From Lachnospiraceae bacterium (GTDB taxonomy: Bacteria; Bacillota; Clostridia; Lachnospirales; Lachnospiraceae), in contig CAAHDV010000240.1 in assembly GCA_900770535.1 (NCBI GenBank), forward strand, positions 1 to 7,987: a DNA stretch of 7,987 nucleotides. Direction: 5' to 3'. Within the stretch, counting starts at the first letter, position 1; every line of letters begins with the position of its first letter. Positions 6,510 to 7,987 of the stretch are shown here, piece after piece. The translations under genes and the position numbers were made by a program. The notes under the pieces are model-generated. The model saw nothing but the letters and a program-made list of their open reading frames with translations, was not told where the DNA came from and did no database searches.

Positions 6510-7294
6510 AGTATAAACTCGGCATCCTTTCTGTCCGTGCAGACCTTCTTTAGCTTCTGGCGGATGGCAAGGGTCACCAGGGTGCCAAGCTTTCTTGCGT
6601 GTTTCGGGCAGACCGCAATACAGCGCATGCAGGTGATGCAGGCCGTCTCGTCGGTCACCTTCGGGTCTGTCCGGGAAATTGCCTGGACCGGACACTTGCG
6701 GATGCAGGTGCCGCAGCCCTCACAGGCTGATGTGACGCTGATTTTTAACGGCAGTGTCGCGTATAGGCGGTACGGACGGTTTCCTTTGATGGAAAGCTCC
6801 GGAAGTTTTGTGCTTCCTGCTGTATGTTTCAGTTTCTCCTTCACCGCCTCCGCAAAGGCAGTCATCTCTTTTTTGTCTTTCTCATCCGGACGCCCGGTGC
6901 CATACACATGGGCAATGTTATGCTCTGTGACAACCGCCGCGGCGGCTGCCGGAAGAAAGCCCTGTTCCTTTAAGATGTCCGAAAGCTCTAACAGTGCGTC
7001 CTCGTAGGCACGGTTTCCATAGGTGACGATCAGCACCACCGGCGTGCGCTTCCCGTAGATCTTCTTCAGCCGCTCCCTTGCAGTCTCCGGCACCCGGCCG
7101 CCGTACACCGGCACACCAACCACCGCCAGTTCATGCTCGTTAAACGTATAATCCGGTCTGGATGAGATGGCATCGGTGAGATCCAGCCATCCGGCCTCTT
7201 TATCAGCCGCGATCCGCTCTGCGATCCACTCCGTCACCTGCTTTGTGGTGCCGGTGGGACTAAAGAAAATCCCGGTAATCTGTGAAATATTCAT
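6506..7294 (-). CDS. Flavodoxin/ferredoxin fusion (EFR1-type)
   Basis: A cytoplasmic redox protein of 262 residues. Residues 1-155 are flavodoxin-like: the FMN phosphate loop is SPTGTT (12-17), followed by GVPVYGGRVPE (60-70) and TYGNRAYEDAL (91-101) around the isoalloxazine ring. Residues 185-232 hold two [4Fe-4S] motifs, C191-x2-C194-x2-C197-x3-C201-P and C219-x2-C222-x2-C225-x3-C229-P, both complete. The layout matches the clostridial family annotated as EFR1 ferredoxins, whose physiological partner is not established. It can be expected to pass low-potential electrons between its centres. The ATG at 7294 has AGGAGA (7308-7303) 8 nt ahead. It follows the small unknown gene by 101 nt containing two inverted repeats, and its stop overlaps the MATE start by 4 nt, so the two products are probably made together. 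Confidence 0.93.
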   Translation of the reverse strand: MNISQITGIFFSPTGTTKQVTEWIAERIAADKEAGWLDLTDAISSRPDYTFNEHELAVVGVPVYGGRVPETARERLKKIYGKRTPVVLIVTYGNRAYEDALLELSDILKEQGFLPAAAAAVVTEHNIAHVYGTGRPDEKDKKEMTAFAEAVKEKLKHTAGSTKLPELSIKGNRPYRLYATLPLKISVTSACEGCGTCIRKCPVQAISRTDPKVTDETACITCMRCIAVCPKHARKLGTLVTLAIRQKLKKVCTDRKDAEFIL

Positions 7295-7314
7295 ATGATA
7301 ACTCTCCTGTTTCC

Positions 7315-7332
7315 TGTGAACCCCCGTTCACA
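7315..7332. repeat. Perfect 7-bp inverted repeat ahead of the flavodoxin/ferredoxin gene
   Basis: TGTGAAC-CCCC-GTTCACA lies 6 nt upstream of that gene's ribosome binding site. As RNA it gives a 7-bp hairpin with a GGGG loop. As DNA the TGTGAA half-sites recall Rex or CRP/FNR operators, but the spacing fits neither exactly: 6 bp between TGTGAA and TTCACA (staphylococcal Rex has 4), and 8 bp between TGTGA and TCACA (CRP has 6). Confidence 0.5.
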
Positions 7333-7347
7333 CTTCATTGTTTTTCA

Positions 7348-7364
7348 GACTGCCGCAGACAGTC
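7348..7364 (-). repeat. Short hairpin in the gap before the flavodoxin/ferredoxin gene
   Basis: On the transcribed strand GACTGTC-TGC-GGCAGTC forms seven pairs, one of them G-U, with a 3-nt loop. It is 31 nt after the stop of the small upstream gene. What follows is TGAAAAAC rather than a T run, so it is more likely a processing or stability element than a terminator. Confidence 0.35.
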
Positions 7365-7395
7365 ATTTCGCACGATTGTTTCCTGCCTCCCGGCG

Positions 7396-7716
7396 TCAAT
7401 AATGCCCCGCCTCATGCTCCGCGTTCAGCCAGTCCACCGCCTCCCAGATTCCGTCTGTGGTAAACGGAAAATCCCGATGATGCTTCTTTTCATCCGGTGT
7501 CACCTCAAAGTTAAAGGGCTCCGGCCAGATGATGGCCCGGATCACGGTTTCCGTCTTCGCCGGTGTCTCCTCCGTGGCAGGCTCCAGCTCATTTTCATGT
7601 TTGATGAGCACGTAGCGCATGCCTTTGAAACTGCCGGTAAAGCGGCTCTTTTTTAAGAACGGGATGGAAATATCTCCATGCAGTTCAATCTTACTGGTTT
7701 CTATCTTCACTGTCAA
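7396..7716 (-). CDS. Conserved-looking small protein of unknown function
   Basis: Function not recognised. The 106 residues are soluble and acidic in the middle, with no signal peptide or membrane segment. The N-half (about 1-40) alternates like beta strands and contains FKGMRYVLIKHENE. A Glu/Thr/Ala-rich stretch (44-56) reads as a flexible loop. The C-half has AIIWPEPFNFEVTPDEKKHH and ends FPFTTDGIWEAVDWLNAEHE, a likely terminal helix. The start is TTG (7716) with AGGAGG only 5 nt ahead; GTG two codons on (11 nt spacing) is the alternative, giving 104 residues. No ATG start is available. A clean ribosome binding site, a plausible promoter upstream and cohesive amino-acid composition argue that it is real. 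It leads the five-gene minus-strand run, 101 nt before the flavodoxin/ferredoxin gene. The role in that cluster is unknown. Confidence 0.75.
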   Translation of the reverse strand: MTVKIETSKIELHGDISIPFLKKSRFTGSFKGMRYVLIKHENELEPATEETPAKTETVIRAIIWPEPFNFEVTPDEKKHHRDFPFTTDGIWEAVDWLNAEHEAGHY

Positions 7717-7721
7717 TTATT

Positions 7722-7727
7722 CCTCCT
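7722..7727 (-). promoter_or_regulatory. Ribosome binding site of the small unknown gene
   Basis: AGGAGG on the minus strand is 5 nt from the TTG at 7716 and 11 nt from the alternative GTG at 7710. It shows that translation begins here despite the lack of an ATG. Confidence 0.75.
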
Positions 7728-7758
7728 GTGGCTGCTCATGAACAGTAATCTCCCCTCC

Positions 7759-7787
7759 ACTGTAGCAGTTTTCCCCTCAGTTCACAA
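7759..7787 (-). promoter_or_regulatory. Probable promoter of the five-gene redox/transport cluster
   Basis: TTGTGA (7787-7782), 17 bp, then TACAGT (7764-7759), with TG one base before the -10. Each hexamer matches the sigma-A consensus at 4 of 6 positions, helped by the extended -10. Transcription would start near 7752, about 35 nt before the TTG start. No other strong promoter was seen inside the cluster. Confidence 0.5.
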
Positions 7788-7816
7788 GTAGGAATTGTCT
7801 AAATGGGAAGAAAAAA

Positions 7817-7845
7817 TTGCCTGCGGCTCTCTGCCATGTTATACT
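7817..7845 (+). promoter_or_regulatory. Promoter of the right-edge gene
   Basis: TTGCCT (7817-7822), 17 bp, TATACT (7840-7845), with TG at 7837-7838 as an extended -10. Transcription should start near 7852, about 34 nt before the chosen ATG. It is back to back with the cluster promoter, the two -35 elements being 29 bp apart. Confidence 0.7.
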
Positions 7846-7885
7846 AATACACAGAATGAAAAACTGTATCAGAAAGGACACATCC

Positions 7886-7987
7886 ATGGGCCGCAAACCG
7901 AAAAAAATCTTAGACGCATCCATTTCTCCATCCAAGCTTCCGCTCCGCCCCTCCGTGCGCTTCCGCCTGGCCAAGAGCGACACCTTC
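7886..7987 (+). CDS. Unrecognised protein, first 34 residues, cut by the window edge
   Basis: From the ATG at 7886 all 34 codons to the window edge are open. The peptide starts MGRKPKKILDAS and contains KLPLRPSVRFRLAKSDTF. It is strongly basic and Pro/Ser-rich, with no signal peptide or membrane segment. AAAGGA (7873-7878) lies 7 nt ahead and an extended -10 promoter precedes it, so a real gene is likely. An in-frame ATG at 7856 would start almost at the predicted transcription start without a ribosome binding site and is rejected. A basic N-terminus could mean nucleic-acid binding, but I do not recognise the family, and nothing further can be said from this fragment. Confidence 0.6.
   Translation, partial: MGRKPKKILDASISPSKLPLRPSVRFRLAKSDTF

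Noticed and set aside
6510..6695. Long N-terminal extension of the MATE protein
   Set aside because: It lies wholly within the Fe-S coding region in another frame, its residues do not resemble a MATE N-terminus, and the GTG overlapping the upstream stop gives the normal protein length.

Overview
The window looks like chromosomal DNA from an anaerobic Gram-positive clostridium, most likely in or near the Lachnospiraceae. This rests on AGGAGG-type ribosome binding sites, sigma-A promoters with extended -10 elements, roughly balanced GC, a class I ketol-acid reductoisomerase, a flavodoxin/ferredoxin fusion of the EFR1 type common in gut clostridia, and no aerobic respiratory genes. The genus cannot be fixed from this sequence.

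Left part (1-1300), leucine control. A truncated minus-strand gene at the left edge encodes the N-terminus of a LeuD-type isopropylmalate dehydratase small subunit. It diverges from a complete LysR-family regulator on the plus strand. Their predicted promoters lie on top of each other (197-230). A dyad of the LysR T-N11-A type (252-266) sits about 65 bp upstream of the predicted leuD start of transcription and just downstream of the regulator's own start. The regulator ends at a 13-bp-stem bidirectional terminator shared with the convergent ilvC.

Middle (1304-3154), valine/isoleucine/leucine synthesis. On the minus strand ilvN (acetolactate synthase regulatory subunit) is followed by ilvC after an untranslated 178-nt spacer. 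The pair has its own near-consensus promoter (TTGACA-17-TATCAT), a leader of only about 25 nt and an inverted repeat just upstream. No ilvB is present. The leuD, lysR and ilvNC genes together form a branched-chain amino-acid locus.

Right part (3155-7716), redox and transport cluster. Five minus-strand genes run in the order: small unknown protein (TTG or GTG start), flavodoxin/ferredoxin fusion, MATE exporter (its GTG start overlaps the previous stop), ZIP metal transporter, and an FMN-dependent alpha-hydroxy-acid dehydrogenase homologue with an N-terminal cysteine cluster. Gaps are -4 to 101 nt, so they are probably one transcription unit driven from a promoter near 7759-7787. Their joint function is not evident from sequence. 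FMN, Fe-S clusters and metal import recur among the products.

Right edge (7717-7987). A divergent intergenic region carries a second promoter facing right, which leads into the first 34 codons of an unrecognised plus-strand gene.

The genes are of ordinary families. The most interesting material is regulatory (the leuD/lysR promoter overlap and dyads, the ilvN upstream repeat) and the unusual features of the hydroxy-acid dehydrogenase homologue and the flavodoxin/MATE pair. No mobile elements, CRISPR arrays, tRNAs or rRNAs were seen.
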